Shown one piece after another: positions 24,575-32,176 of a stretch of 64,000 bases of DNA (position 1 is the first letter of the stretch; the number at the start of each line of letters is the position of its first letter). A program made the position numbers and the translations under genes. The stretch is from positions 1-64,000 of the forward strand of contig JABAQQ010000036.1 in the NCBI GenBank assembly GCA_019187225.1. Direction: 5' to 3'. Below the pieces are notes generated by a model. That model was not told the DNA's origin. It saw only the letters and a list, made by a program, of their open reading frames with translations, and searched no databases. Origin of the DNA: Saprospiraceae bacterium (GTDB taxonomy: Bacteria; Bacteroidota; Bacteroidia; Chitinophagales; Saprospiraceae).

Positions 24575-27055
24575 TTAGTTCATAGTGTCCGAAGTGTTAA
24601 CCCACGAATTTTCTTTTAAGGCAGGCTTGGCCTCTGGCTTTTTTTCCTCTTGATCTTCGGCGTCTTCATCGAGTTCGTCTACTCGCTTTCCGCTGCGGGC
24701 TTTTTTAAGCGAACGCAAACGGGTGACCATGAACCACGCCAGTGGAATCACCCCGCCAAAGAAAAATATGGTGGCGCCTATACCCCGCAACCAGGTAAGC
24801 GTCTCGAAAGTGCCGCCGTGGATAAATTCGGCGGAACGCCCGTACCACAGACCTTTGTCAACCACTGCCCTGAACTGGATCGCGCCTGCCGGAAACAGGT
24901 CCAGAATGACCATCAGCATCAGACCGGCGTTGATCGCCCAAAAAACTGTCCGTATCATTTTAGTATCCCAACGCTCGGTGCGCAATACCATTTTGGAGGC
25001 GAACAACATAGCCGCCAGGGAAATATTGCCATATACACCCATCAATGCTGCGTGCGCATGGTTGATGGTCAGGTAAGTTCCGTGTTCGAAGTAGTTCATG
25101 ATCGGCAGGTTGACGATGATGCCCATTACACCTGCGCCGAAAAAGTTCCAGAAGTTGACCGCTACTAAAAACAGAAATACTTCCGGAAAAGCGAAATTGC
25201 TCCCCAGATCCTTTTGCTCCACATCGCCGACCGCAATCTTCGGCATGTTTTTAAAACGCCAGGCCTCGACAGTGAGCAGGATCAGGGGGATAAACTGGAG
25301 GGTGGAAAACACGCTGCCCAATGCCATGGTGGCTACTGGTTTGGCATTCCAGTAGAAATTATGGGAAATACCCAACAAACCGGTGCCGAGGAACAACAAG
25401 GTGGCGAAATACACCACCCGGATAGCGGCTTGCCGGCTCACCAAACCCATCAATACCAACAGGTAGCTGACGATCACCGTAATAAATACCTCGAAGAACG
25501 CTTCCACCCACATGTGGATAACCATCCAGCGCCAGAAATCGGCAATGACGAAGTTCGTTTCCGGCGTTGCCACAAAACCGCTGATGAAGAGCAGGGGAAT
25601 GCCTATTACCGAATACATGATCCATTTGGGCAGGCTCCAGGTTTCTTTTTTTACGAAGGCGGGACGCAACCCGCGGTACACCGTTATGCCCCAGAGTACA
25701 AATACCACCATGAGCAAAACCTGGTAAATCCGGCCAAAATCCACGTATTCCCAGCCCTGATGCCCCAACATGTACCACCAATCGCCCAAAAGACCGAGCG
25801 GGCCCAGAACCATGCCCGTCAGAGAGCCTGCCACCAGGACGACCAACAGGATAAATAATGTATTGACCAGAGTCAACTGACCCGGTACTTCCTGCTTAGA
25901 CAAAATGGGCAATATAAAAATGGACGACGCCACCCAACACGTTGAAATCCAGTACAAACTCAACATGATATGCCAGCTTCTCGCCAGCGTCACAGGCACA
26001 TCTTCGGTAATATGTATGCCAACGACCCCGAGAAAATTGATAAAATCGTTGATGGTAATGATGCCGCTTAATACCTGCACAAAAAACAACAGCGCTGCAA
26101 CCGCAAAGAATTTGTAGGTAGCACGTTGGGTCGGAGTCGGTTTAAACGACCGCACTTTATCAATCGTAAGCAGGTCTTTTTTTGGTGGGGTGAAAAACTT
26201 GTTCGGCAATTGGTTGTATTGACCTATAAAGTAAAGCACAATACCGCAACCCAGCACAAACCCCAGCATCCCCAACACACTCCACAAGATGACGGGAGTG
26301 GTGGGCGTATTGCCCGCCTGCGGATCGTAAGGCCAGTTGTGGGTATAACTGAAATCGGATCCGGGGCGCTCCACAGCGCATACCCAGGCGCCCCAAAAAA
26401 AGAAACCCGCCAGATCTTCCACTTCCTGCCGGCTGGTGATATAGTTGGGCGGCGGAAAAGATTTGTCCGTATTGTGATCAATAAACAGACCAGCGTAATA
26501 TTTTTTCACATTTTCCAGTGCATACACCTGTCCTTCCGTCAGGTATATCTTTTGATCCTCTTTATTAAACCGGTTGATTTTCAGGTCTTTTTTCACACCT
26601 TCCTCGATGACGCTAACTTCATCCGGCAAAGGTTCCCTCCCATTTTTCAACCCAAAAGCCCGGATGGAGTATTCGGTCATGTAACGCGCTGTGAGGTTGA
26701 GCGCTTCGGCAGTGAAGTCCGGCCCGCGCTGTGCGCCGTCGCCAAAATAACTCCCGTACTCCATCAGGGCATACTTGTGAAAAACCTCCTGGCCCCGCGT
26801 GATAACCGCCTTTTCCATGACTACCTCCCCGGAAGGAGCCGCAAACGCCGCTTCCGGCGGCGCATCGAAGTAGGTTTGATAGCCTATCATACCCACGCCA
26901 ACCAGGCTGATGACGAGGATAAAGGTCAATGGGCCCCACCAATTGCGGGTGTTCATGAAATAGTCAATACCCTTTTTGGTTTGGCCATTTCCATTGCCAT
27001 TTCCCGGGGTGTTGTCAGACTGTTGCATTGCAAAAAATGGTTTAAATGCTTTCAA
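24575..27055 (-). CDS. nod: Putative nitric oxide dismutase (qNOR-like, catalytic-site variant)
   Basis: 826 residues: an N-terminal helix and periplasmic cytochrome-like domain without heme motif (as in qNOR), then 12-13 helices. Retained: His362, His514, Glu518 (HMWVE), His565, His666, His668. Changed: the third FeB ligand is Asn566 (SHNFYW, qNOR GHHxxW) and the conserved Glu 21 residues later is Gln587 (STLQFIP, qNOR SALEPLP). The quinol-site His and Glu of qNOR align with Asn336 and Asn340. This combination is the one reported for NO dismutases (2 NO to N2 + O2), with a constant +6 offset from the qNOR numbering I remember for the catalytic residues. An Rrf2-type operator lies at its promoter. 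Function is inferred from the substitutions. Confidence 0.85.
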   Translation of the reverse strand: MKAFKPFFAMQQSDNTPGNGNGNGQTKKGIDYFMNTRNWWGPLTFILVISLVGVGMIGYQTYFDAPPEAAFAAPSGEVVMEKAVITRGQEVFHKYALMEYGSYFGDGAQRGPDFTAEALNLTARYMTEYSIRAFGLKNGREPLPDEVSVIEEGVKKDLKINRFNKEDQKIYLTEGQVYALENVKKYYAGLFIDHNTDKSFPPPNYITSRQEVEDLAGFFFWGAWVCAVERPGSDFSYTHNWPYDPQAGNTPTTPVILWSVLGMLGFVLGCGIVLYFIGQYNQLPNKFFTPPKKDLLTIDKVRSFKPTPTQRATYKFFAVAALLFFVQVLSGIITINDFINFLGVVGIHITEDVPVTLARSWHIMLSLYWISTCWVASSIFILPILSKQEVPGQLTLVNTLFILLVVLVAGSLTGMVLGPLGLLGDWWYMLGHQGWEYVDFGRIYQVLLMVVFVLWGITVYRGLRPAFVKKETWSLPKWIMYSVIGIPLLFISGFVATPETNFVIADFWRWMVIHMWVEAFFEVFITVIVSYLLVLMGLVSRQAAIRVVYFATLLFLGTGLLGISHNFYWNAKPVATMALGSVFSTLQFIPLILLTVEAWRFKNMPKIAVGDVEQKDLGSNFAFPEVFLFLVAVNFWNFFGAGVMGIIVNLPIMNYFEHGTYLTINHAHAALMGVYGNISLAAMLFASKMVLRTERWDTKMIRTVFWAINAGLMLMVILDLFPAGAIQFRAVVDKGLWYGRSAEFIHGGTFETLTWLRGIGATIFFFGGVIPLAWFMVTRLRSLKKARSGKRVDELDEDAEDQEEKKPEAKPALKENSWVNTSDTMN

Positions 27056-27075
27056 TTAAGATAAAATACTCTTAT
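27056..27075. promoter_or_regulatory. Rrf2-type operator copy at the dismutase promoter
   Basis: TTAAGATAAAATACTCTTAT matches 18 of 20 positions of the shared motif. It begins one base upstream of the nod ATG and lies downstream of the minus-strand -7 element TATCTTTG (27084-27091), so a bound regulator would block initiation. Confidence 0.65.
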
Positions 27076-27083
27076 ATCCGCAA

Positions 27084-27117
27084 CAAAGATAGTACCACAA
27101 TCAATGTTGTTTACAAA
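27084..27117 (-). promoter_or_regulatory. Candidate promoter of the NO dismutase gene
   Basis: On the minus strand TTTG (27114-27117) and TATCTTTG (27084-27091) are separated by 22 bases, slightly long for the Bacteroidota consensus. They direct transcription through the operator at 27056-27075 into nod. Confidence 0.5.
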
Positions 27118-27230
27118 ATTTTGCCTTTTTTCAATTTTCCCCTATTTTAGGGTAAAGTGTGGCCCGGGCAGGATTTTGACCCAGACTGGCGTGCGCTCTG
27201 GGACCTGTGTGATAAATACGTCAAAATTAT

Positions 27231-27250
27231 TTAAGACAGTTTTGTCCTAA
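27231..27250. promoter_or_regulatory. Rrf2-type operator variant upstream of the bcr operon
   Basis: TTAAGACAGTTTTGTCCTAA is itself nearly palindromic (TTAAGACA/TGTCcTAA) and its reverse complement matches the shared motif at 16 of 20 positions. It covers the -33 TTTG (27241-27244) of the plus-strand promoter. Confidence 0.55.
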
Positions 27251-27272
27251 TTAAGGATTTTTCCTACATTTG
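27241..27272 (+). promoter_or_regulatory. Promoter of the benzoyl-CoA reductase operon
   Basis: TTTG (27241-27244), 20 bases, then TACATTTG (27265-27272): a close match to TTTG-N19-21-TAnnTTTG. It lies 61 bases before the bcrC-like ATG (27333) and its -33 box is inside an operator copy. Confidence 0.6.
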
Positions 27273-27332
27273 TCCCGCAGTCACCCCTTAAAACCAGCCT
27301 TAGAGGCAACACAATCAAAAAGATGTGTAAAG

Positions 27333-28523
27333 ATGGAGGTATTAAAAGCAATCATCCAGCGGTGCAAACATTTGGCTTTCGATCTAAACTTTTCCCGCGC
27401 CAAAGACTGGAAAGCCGAAGCAAAAGGACGCGTGGTGGTGGGTTACATGCCCATTTATTTCCCCCGCGAGATCGTTCATGCCGCGGGAGGTATGGCGGTT
27501 GGCATTTTTGGCGGCGGCGACCGCAAGCAGGTAGTCAAAGGCGACGCTTACTACCAGTCTTATATCTGCCATATTCCGAGAAGTATTCTGGAGTTAGCAC
27601 TCGACAAGCAGATGGATCATTTCGACGGATTCGTCTTCCCTTCCATCTGCGATGTCATTCGCAACTTGTCGGGTATTTTCAAGCAGAAAAAAATCGGAAA
27701 ATTTGTCAAGTACATGGACTTTCCGCAGAACTTCCTGCCTGAGATCGGCGGCGCCTTTTACCAGGAGGAGATGCGGCACGTCCTGCATTTGATACGAGAA
27801 ATAAACGGCAGGGAAGCCACCGCAGCCAGCCTGAACCACGCCATCCGGCTTTACAACCACAACCGCCGCCTCATCGAGACCATCTACGACATCCGGCAGG
27901 AATACCCCTGGCGTCTGAGTATGGAGGAGTTCTATTACATCCTCCGGGCAGGTACGGTCATTCCCGTAGAGGAACACAACGCCATTCTCGAACAAGTTTG
28001 CGAGCGCATCCGGAAAGACATCGGCACACCCCAGGATAAAGTGAAAGTAGTAGTGTCGGGCGCCTTTTGCGAGCAACCCGCCATCGGGCTTATTCGCGCC
28101 ATCGAGGAGGCCGGATGTTATGTGGTGGACGACGATTACATGCTCGGTTCCCGCATGATAACCGGCGACATTGCCGACGATACCGACAAGCCCCTCGAAG
28201 CCATCGCCCATGCCTATCTGACTCAAAGCCGGTATTCCTCGTCCATTTACGACGTGAACGACCCCAAAGAATACCGGCTGGCTAAAATCGTACGGGACCG
28301 CGGCGCTGATGGGGTCATTTTCGCTTCAGCCAGCTTTTGCGATCCCAGTCTGCTCGACGCGCCGATCTTCCAAAACGCCTTTAACAGGATGGGTATCCGC
28401 TATATAGCCTTTCAATACAGCGAAAATATCAATCAGTTCAAAGTCATCAAAGAGCAAGTCGGCGCTTTTTCCGATTCCATCAAACTCTGGGAAGACGAAC
28501 CAGCGGAAGCCATCTATGCCTGA
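27333..28523 (+). CDS. bcrC: Class I benzoyl-CoA reductase subunit C (HgdA/B fold)
   Basis: 396 residues from the ATG at 27333; the frame is open upstream but the extension has no family similarity. It belongs to the 2-hydroxyglutaryl-CoA dehydratase D-component/BcrB-BcrC family, which carries Fe-S clusters and binds the substrate. Cysteines that probably ligate clusters lie in YICHIPRS, FPSICDVIRN and SGAFCEQPA. First gene of bcrC-B-A-D, the same order as in Thauera. The complex reduces benzoyl-CoA to cyclohexa-1,5-diene-1-carbonyl-CoA with two ATP-driven electrons from ferredoxin. It is cytoplasmic and extremely oxygen-sensitive in known cases. The C/B labels follow gene order and length. 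Confidence 0.85.
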   Translation: MEVLKAIIQRCKHLAFDLNFSRAKDWKAEAKGRVVVGYMPIYFPREIVHAAGGMAVGIFGGGDRKQVVKGDAYYQSYICHIPRSILELALDKQMDHFDGFVFPSICDVIRNLSGIFKQKKIGKFVKYMDFPQNFLPEIGGAFYQEEMRHVLHLIREINGREATAASLNHAIRLYNHNRRLIETIYDIRQEYPWRLSMEEFYYILRAGTVIPVEEHNAILEQVCERIRKDIGTPQDKVKVVVSGAFCEQPAIGLIRAIEEAGCYVVDDDYMLGSRMITGDIADDTDKPLEAIAHAYLTQSRYSSSIYDVNDPKEYRLAKIVRDRGADGVIFASASFCDPSLLDAPIFQNAFNRMGIRYIAFQYSENINQFKVIKEQVGAFSDSIKLWEDEPAEAIYA

Positions 28524-28548
28524 TTGTCAAATTTTTATCTAAAAAATT

Positions 28549-29838
28549 ATGTCGAAAGAAGCGCAAAAAGAACAAAGCATGATCCTCCAGAAGGAGATGG
28601 TCGAAGGGTTGTTTAATGAACTGGCCGCTGCCAGGGAGACGGGCAAAAAAGTGTGTTACACCTTCGTGCCCGGCAACCTCTCCGAACTCATCCGCACATT
28701 CGACATGCTTCCTGTGTATCCCGAAATCAATGCCCTGCAAAACGCCATGCGGAAAAAGTCGGCCGCCTATATCAAAGAAGCCGAGCGGAACGCCCACAGC
28801 GAAGACGTATGCACTTATGTTAAATGCGATGTCGGCATGATGCTCAAAGGCAACATCGGCCCCACTGGCCAGCCGCTGCCGCCGCCCGACATCCTGTTGC
28901 TGAGTTATACCGGCTGTTTCACCTTTATGAAATGGTTCGAGACCCTTAAGCGGGAATACCCTAATGCCAGGGTCGTCATGATCCACACGCCCTACCAGGA
29001 AAACGGCGAAATAACCCCTGCCATGGTCGAATACATGGTCAGGCAATTAAAAACGGAGGTCATCCCTCAGATGGAAGCGGTCAGCGGGATTCGGTACGAC
29101 GAGGAAAAACTTAAGGGCATCCTTTCCCTTTCCAAAGAGGCCGAAGACTGGATCACCCGGATCTTCAACACCACCAAACACCGGCCCTCGCCCATAGACG
29201 CCTATTTCGCCGGCGTGTATTACATCGGCCCCATCAACATTGGCTTTCGCGGCACACGGGAAGCGGTAGACTACTATAAGGCCCTCTACGGGGAAATCCA
29301 GGAGCGCATTCGGCTCGGCCTCGGCCCCATTACCCCCGAAGGCGAAATGCAGGAAGAAAAATTCCGCCTCGTGGTCGAAGGTCCGCCCAATTGGACCAAT
29401 TTCCGCGAATTTTGGAAAATCTTCTACGACATGGGCGCCGTTATCGTCGCTTCCTCCTACACCAAAGTTGGCGGCGTGTACGACCTCGGTTGGCGCCACG
29501 ACCCCTCGCGCCCGCTCGAATCCCTGGCAGAATACTGCATGAATTGCTACACCAACCTCAATATCCCCCAACGCATAGACCTGCTGTCCAAGTTCATCCG
29601 CGACTACGAAGCCGACGGTTATATCACCAATTCCATCAAGAGCTGTAACTCTTTTTCCGCAGGCCAACTGAGTATGATGCGAGAGATCGAAGACCGCCTC
29701 GAAGTGCCGGTCGGTTTTATCGAATCCGACCTCGTGGACCCGCGCTATTTTTCTTATTCCAACATTAAAAACCGCCTGGAATCCTATTTCCAAATGCTGG
29801 CTCAGCGAAAAATCATTCACGCCACCGCAACTGTATAG
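28549..29838 (+). CDS. bcrB: Class I benzoyl-CoA reductase subunit B
   Basis: 429 residues of the same HgdA/B fold, with cysteines in KKVCYTFVPGN, DVCTYVKCDVG, YTGCFTFMKW, YCMNCYTNL and KSCNSFSAGQ. The order and length (about 49 kDa) match BcrB of the Thauera/Azoarcus enzyme. With subunit C it forms the reductase module. It starts 26 bases after bcrC and ends 3 bases before bcrA, a tight operon. I cannot exclude that the whole four-gene enzyme acts on a substituted benzoyl-CoA (for example 3-methyl or 3-hydroxy), since class I reductases differ in range. Confidence 0.87.
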   Translation: MSKEAQKEQSMILQKEMVEGLFNELAAARETGKKVCYTFVPGNLSELIRTFDMLPVYPEINALQNAMRKKSAAYIKEAERNAHSEDVCTYVKCDVGMMLKGNIGPTGQPLPPPDILLLSYTGCFTFMKWFETLKREYPNARVVMIHTPYQENGEITPAMVEYMVRQLKTEVIPQMEAVSGIRYDEEKLKGILSLSKEAEDWITRIFNTTKHRPSPIDAYFAGVYYIGPINIGFRGTREAVDYYKALYGEIQERIRLGLGPITPEGEMQEEKFRLVVEGPPNWTNFREFWKIFYDMGAVIVASSYTKVGGVYDLGWRHDPSRPLESLAEYCMNCYTNLNIPQRIDLLSKFIRDYEADGYITNSIKSCNSFSAGQLSMMREIEDRLEVPVGFIESDLVDPRYFSYSNIKNRLESYFQMLAQRKIIHATATV

Positions 29839-29841
29839 GCC

Positions 29842-31272
29842 ATGAATAAATACTATTTAGGTATAGACCTCGGCTCCACCACATCTAAAGCCGTCATCAT
29901 CAACGAAAAGGACGAAATCATCGGCCGCGGCATCACCAATACCCGCGCCAATTACAAAGTGGCAGCCGACATCGCCCGCGAAGAGGCCATTTACGACGCA
30001 CGTTTCAACCTGCTGGCCAACCGCATCCGGGAGGAGATGGAGTTGAAGCCCGAATTCAAAAAGTACATGGCCGACATACGCGCCGTCTTCCAGTACCGGC
30101 AGTTCAAACGCCGCATGGACCGCCTCGAAGTTTTGTTGCGCAAAACAGTGTCCGAGTTTACCAGTAAAAACAAATCCGACATCGCTGAAAAACTCGACGA
30201 GATACTCGAAACCATCCGCCCCCGCATCCGCCATGGATTCATCAACGAAGACCTCGGCGCTAAAAATCAGTTTTTCCGCGATATCGTCAGCGAACAGTAC
30301 AACGCGGAAGTGGCGAAAAAAGGCGCCGGATTTTACGAGCCGCTTATGCTCGCTTTCGATAAAAGCATTACCCCCGTCGAAAATGAGATGGTGCAGTACA
30401 ATTTCCGCGAACTGGTGTTCGAATCCATGGACGTGCTCGATGAAAAATACCGCGGACTGGCCGACCAACCGCAGGATGACAACCGGGAAGATTGGTATTA
30501 CGCGGAGCTGAACGCCGTCAAAAACAACTATAAAAGCGTGGAGCATTCGCTGCGCGAGCACATCGAGGACATCGTCAACGAAGACATTCACATTGCCAAA
30601 ATGGTTGGAACAGGCTACGGCAGGGCATTGCTGCCCTTCCCGGAAGACTGTATCAAATCGGAAATCCTCTGCCACGCTTTCGGCGCCCACGCCGTATTCC
30701 CCAACACCCGCACTGTGCTCGATATCGGCGGGCAGGATACCAAAGCCATCCAGGTAGACAGTCATGGCCTGGTCACCAGTTTCCACATGAATGACCGTTG
30801 CGCCGCCGGCTGCGGCCGCTACCTCGGTTATATCGCTGACGAGTTCGGCTTGTCGCTCAACGAGTTAGGCCCTGAAGCCATGAACGCCACCAAAGAAACG
30901 ACTATTTGTTCCACCTGCACCGTATTCGCAGGAGCCGAAGTGAAAGAATTGCTGCACAATGGCGAAGAACGTCCCAACATCCTCGCCGGGCTGCACAAGG
31001 CCATCGTGCAGCGCGCTATGTCGCTCATCGCCCGCTCCGGCGGCGTAAAAAACGAATTCACTTTCACCGGCGGCGTTGCCCGCAATCAAGCGGTACTGCG
31101 GTACGTGAAGCAGATGGTCACCGACGCCTACGGCGAAGTGACCATGAACATCCACCCTGACTCCATTTTCATGGGAGCTCTCGGCGGCGCCATGTTCGCC
31201 CGCCGCAACATCAGCGCCGACCTGCCCAAAACTGCTAAAATGACTGAAAACGAAGAACCTGCAACCGTTTAA
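29842..31272 (+). CDS. bcrA: Class I benzoyl-CoA reductase subunit A (ASKHA ATPase/electron activator)
   Basis: 476 residues. The ASKHA ATP-binding fold is visible in LGIDLGSTTSKAVII, VLDIGGQDTKAIQ and FTFTGGVARNQAV. The [4Fe-4S] bridging cysteines are in NDRCAAGCGRYLGYIADEF and 39 residues later in CSTCTVFAG, the same 39-residue spacing as in HgdC. A helical insertion (about 50-230) separates the first ATPase motif from the rest, as in BcrA. With BcrD it forms the ATP-hydrolysing activator, which accepts electrons from ferredoxin and passes them at low potential to BcrBC. Confidence 0.93.
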   Translation: MNKYYLGIDLGSTTSKAVIINEKDEIIGRGITNTRANYKVAADIAREEAIYDARFNLLANRIREEMELKPEFKKYMADIRAVFQYRQFKRRMDRLEVLLRKTVSEFTSKNKSDIAEKLDEILETIRPRIRHGFINEDLGAKNQFFRDIVSEQYNAEVAKKGAGFYEPLMLAFDKSITPVENEMVQYNFRELVFESMDVLDEKYRGLADQPQDDNREDWYYAELNAVKNNYKSVEHSLREHIEDIVNEDIHIAKMVGTGYGRALLPFPEDCIKSEILCHAFGAHAVFPNTRTVLDIGGQDTKAIQVDSHGLVTSFHMNDRCAAGCGRYLGYIADEFGLSLNELGPEAMNATKETTICSTCTVFAGAEVKELLHNGEERPNILAGLHKAIVQRAMSLIARSGGVKNEFTFTGGVARNQAVLRYVKQMVTDAYGEVTMNIHPDSIFMGALGGAMFARRNISADLPKTAKMTENEEPATV

Positions 31273-31283
31273 AAAATACCGCT

Positions 31284-32150
31284 ATGCAAGAGAATATTTA
31301 CACAATGGGAGTGGATGTTGGCGGCAGTTATGTCAAAGCCGTCCTGATGGCCTACGACTATGAGGGCGACAACCACCGCCTGTTGGACAAACAAACCGAA
31401 AAGATCCGCAAACGAAACCCCAGAGAGGTGGTGGACGAAACTGTGGAGATGGTTTTGAACCGCAACCACCTGAATTACGAGCGCGACATTTCCTATCTGG
31501 CTTCCACCGGTGAAGGCGAAATGGTCGTACGCAAAACCGGCCACTTTTACAGCATGACCTCCCACGCACGCGGCGGCATTTTTTTTGCCACGGAGGCCAA
31601 AACAGTGGTGGATATGGGCGGCCTCTACGTGCGCGCCATTAAGGTGGACCCGCGCGGCAAAGTGCTGGACTACAAAATGACCGGCCAATGCGCTTCCGGT
31701 TCCGGTCAGTTCATCGAAAACATTTCCCGCTATCTCGGCCTCGCTGTCGAGGAAGTGGGCGAAATTTCCCTGAAGGCCGACAACCCCGAAGTACCTTCCG
31801 GCATCTGCGCCGTATTGGCGGAAACCGATGTTATCAACCTGGTTTCCAAAGGCTTGTCCACGCCCAACATCGTCAAAGGCATCAACATCTCCATCGCACA
31901 GCGGGTCATCAAATTGCTTGGTTCGCTGCGGGCCGAGCCGCCCGTCGTATTGGTGGGTGGCATGGGCATGAACGTGGGCATGATTCAGGCTATACGCGAG
32001 CTGGCCGCCGAAAACAAAAAAAACAACCTGGAATTCGCCACACACCCCGACGCCATTTATTCCGGCGCCATCGGAGCGGCGCTGTGGGGAGGGTTTCGCT
32101 ATTTTAAATTAAAAGAAAAAAACGCTGCCGCAGTGCTGCAACCAGCATAG
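31284..32150 (+). CDS. bcrD: Class I benzoyl-CoA reductase subunit D (ASKHA ATPase)
   Basis: 288 residues, the compact partner of BcrA. ATP-binding motifs MGVDVGGSYVKAVLM, VVDMGGLYVRAI and VLVGGMGMNVGM are present. The cluster cysteines occur in TGQCASGSGQF and, 39 residues later, GICAVLAETDV. With BcrA it coordinates one [4Fe-4S] cluster at the heterodimer interface. It starts 11 bases after bcrA and is followed 26 bases later by the acyl-CoA ligase gene, so all are likely co-transcribed. Confidence 0.93.
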   Translation: MQENIYTMGVDVGGSYVKAVLMAYDYEGDNHRLLDKQTEKIRKRNPREVVDETVEMVLNRNHLNYERDISYLASTGEGEMVVRKTGHFYSMTSHARGGIFFATEAKTVVDMGGLYVRAIKVDPRGKVLDYKMTGQCASGSGQFIENISRYLGLAVEEVGEISLKADNPEVPSGICAVLAETDVINLVSKGLSTPNIVKGINISIAQRVIKLLGSLRAEPPVVLVGGMGMNVGMIQAIRELAAENKKNNLEFATHPDAIYSGAIGAALWGGFRYFKLKEKNAAAVLQPA

Positions 32151-32176
32151 GAACAGCGGCAAAGGGAGGAATTATT

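Noticed and set aside
24575-27055. Ordinary quinol-dependent NO reductase (norZ)
   Set aside because: Asn566, Gln587 and the missing quinol-site residues are not compatible with a typical qNOR.
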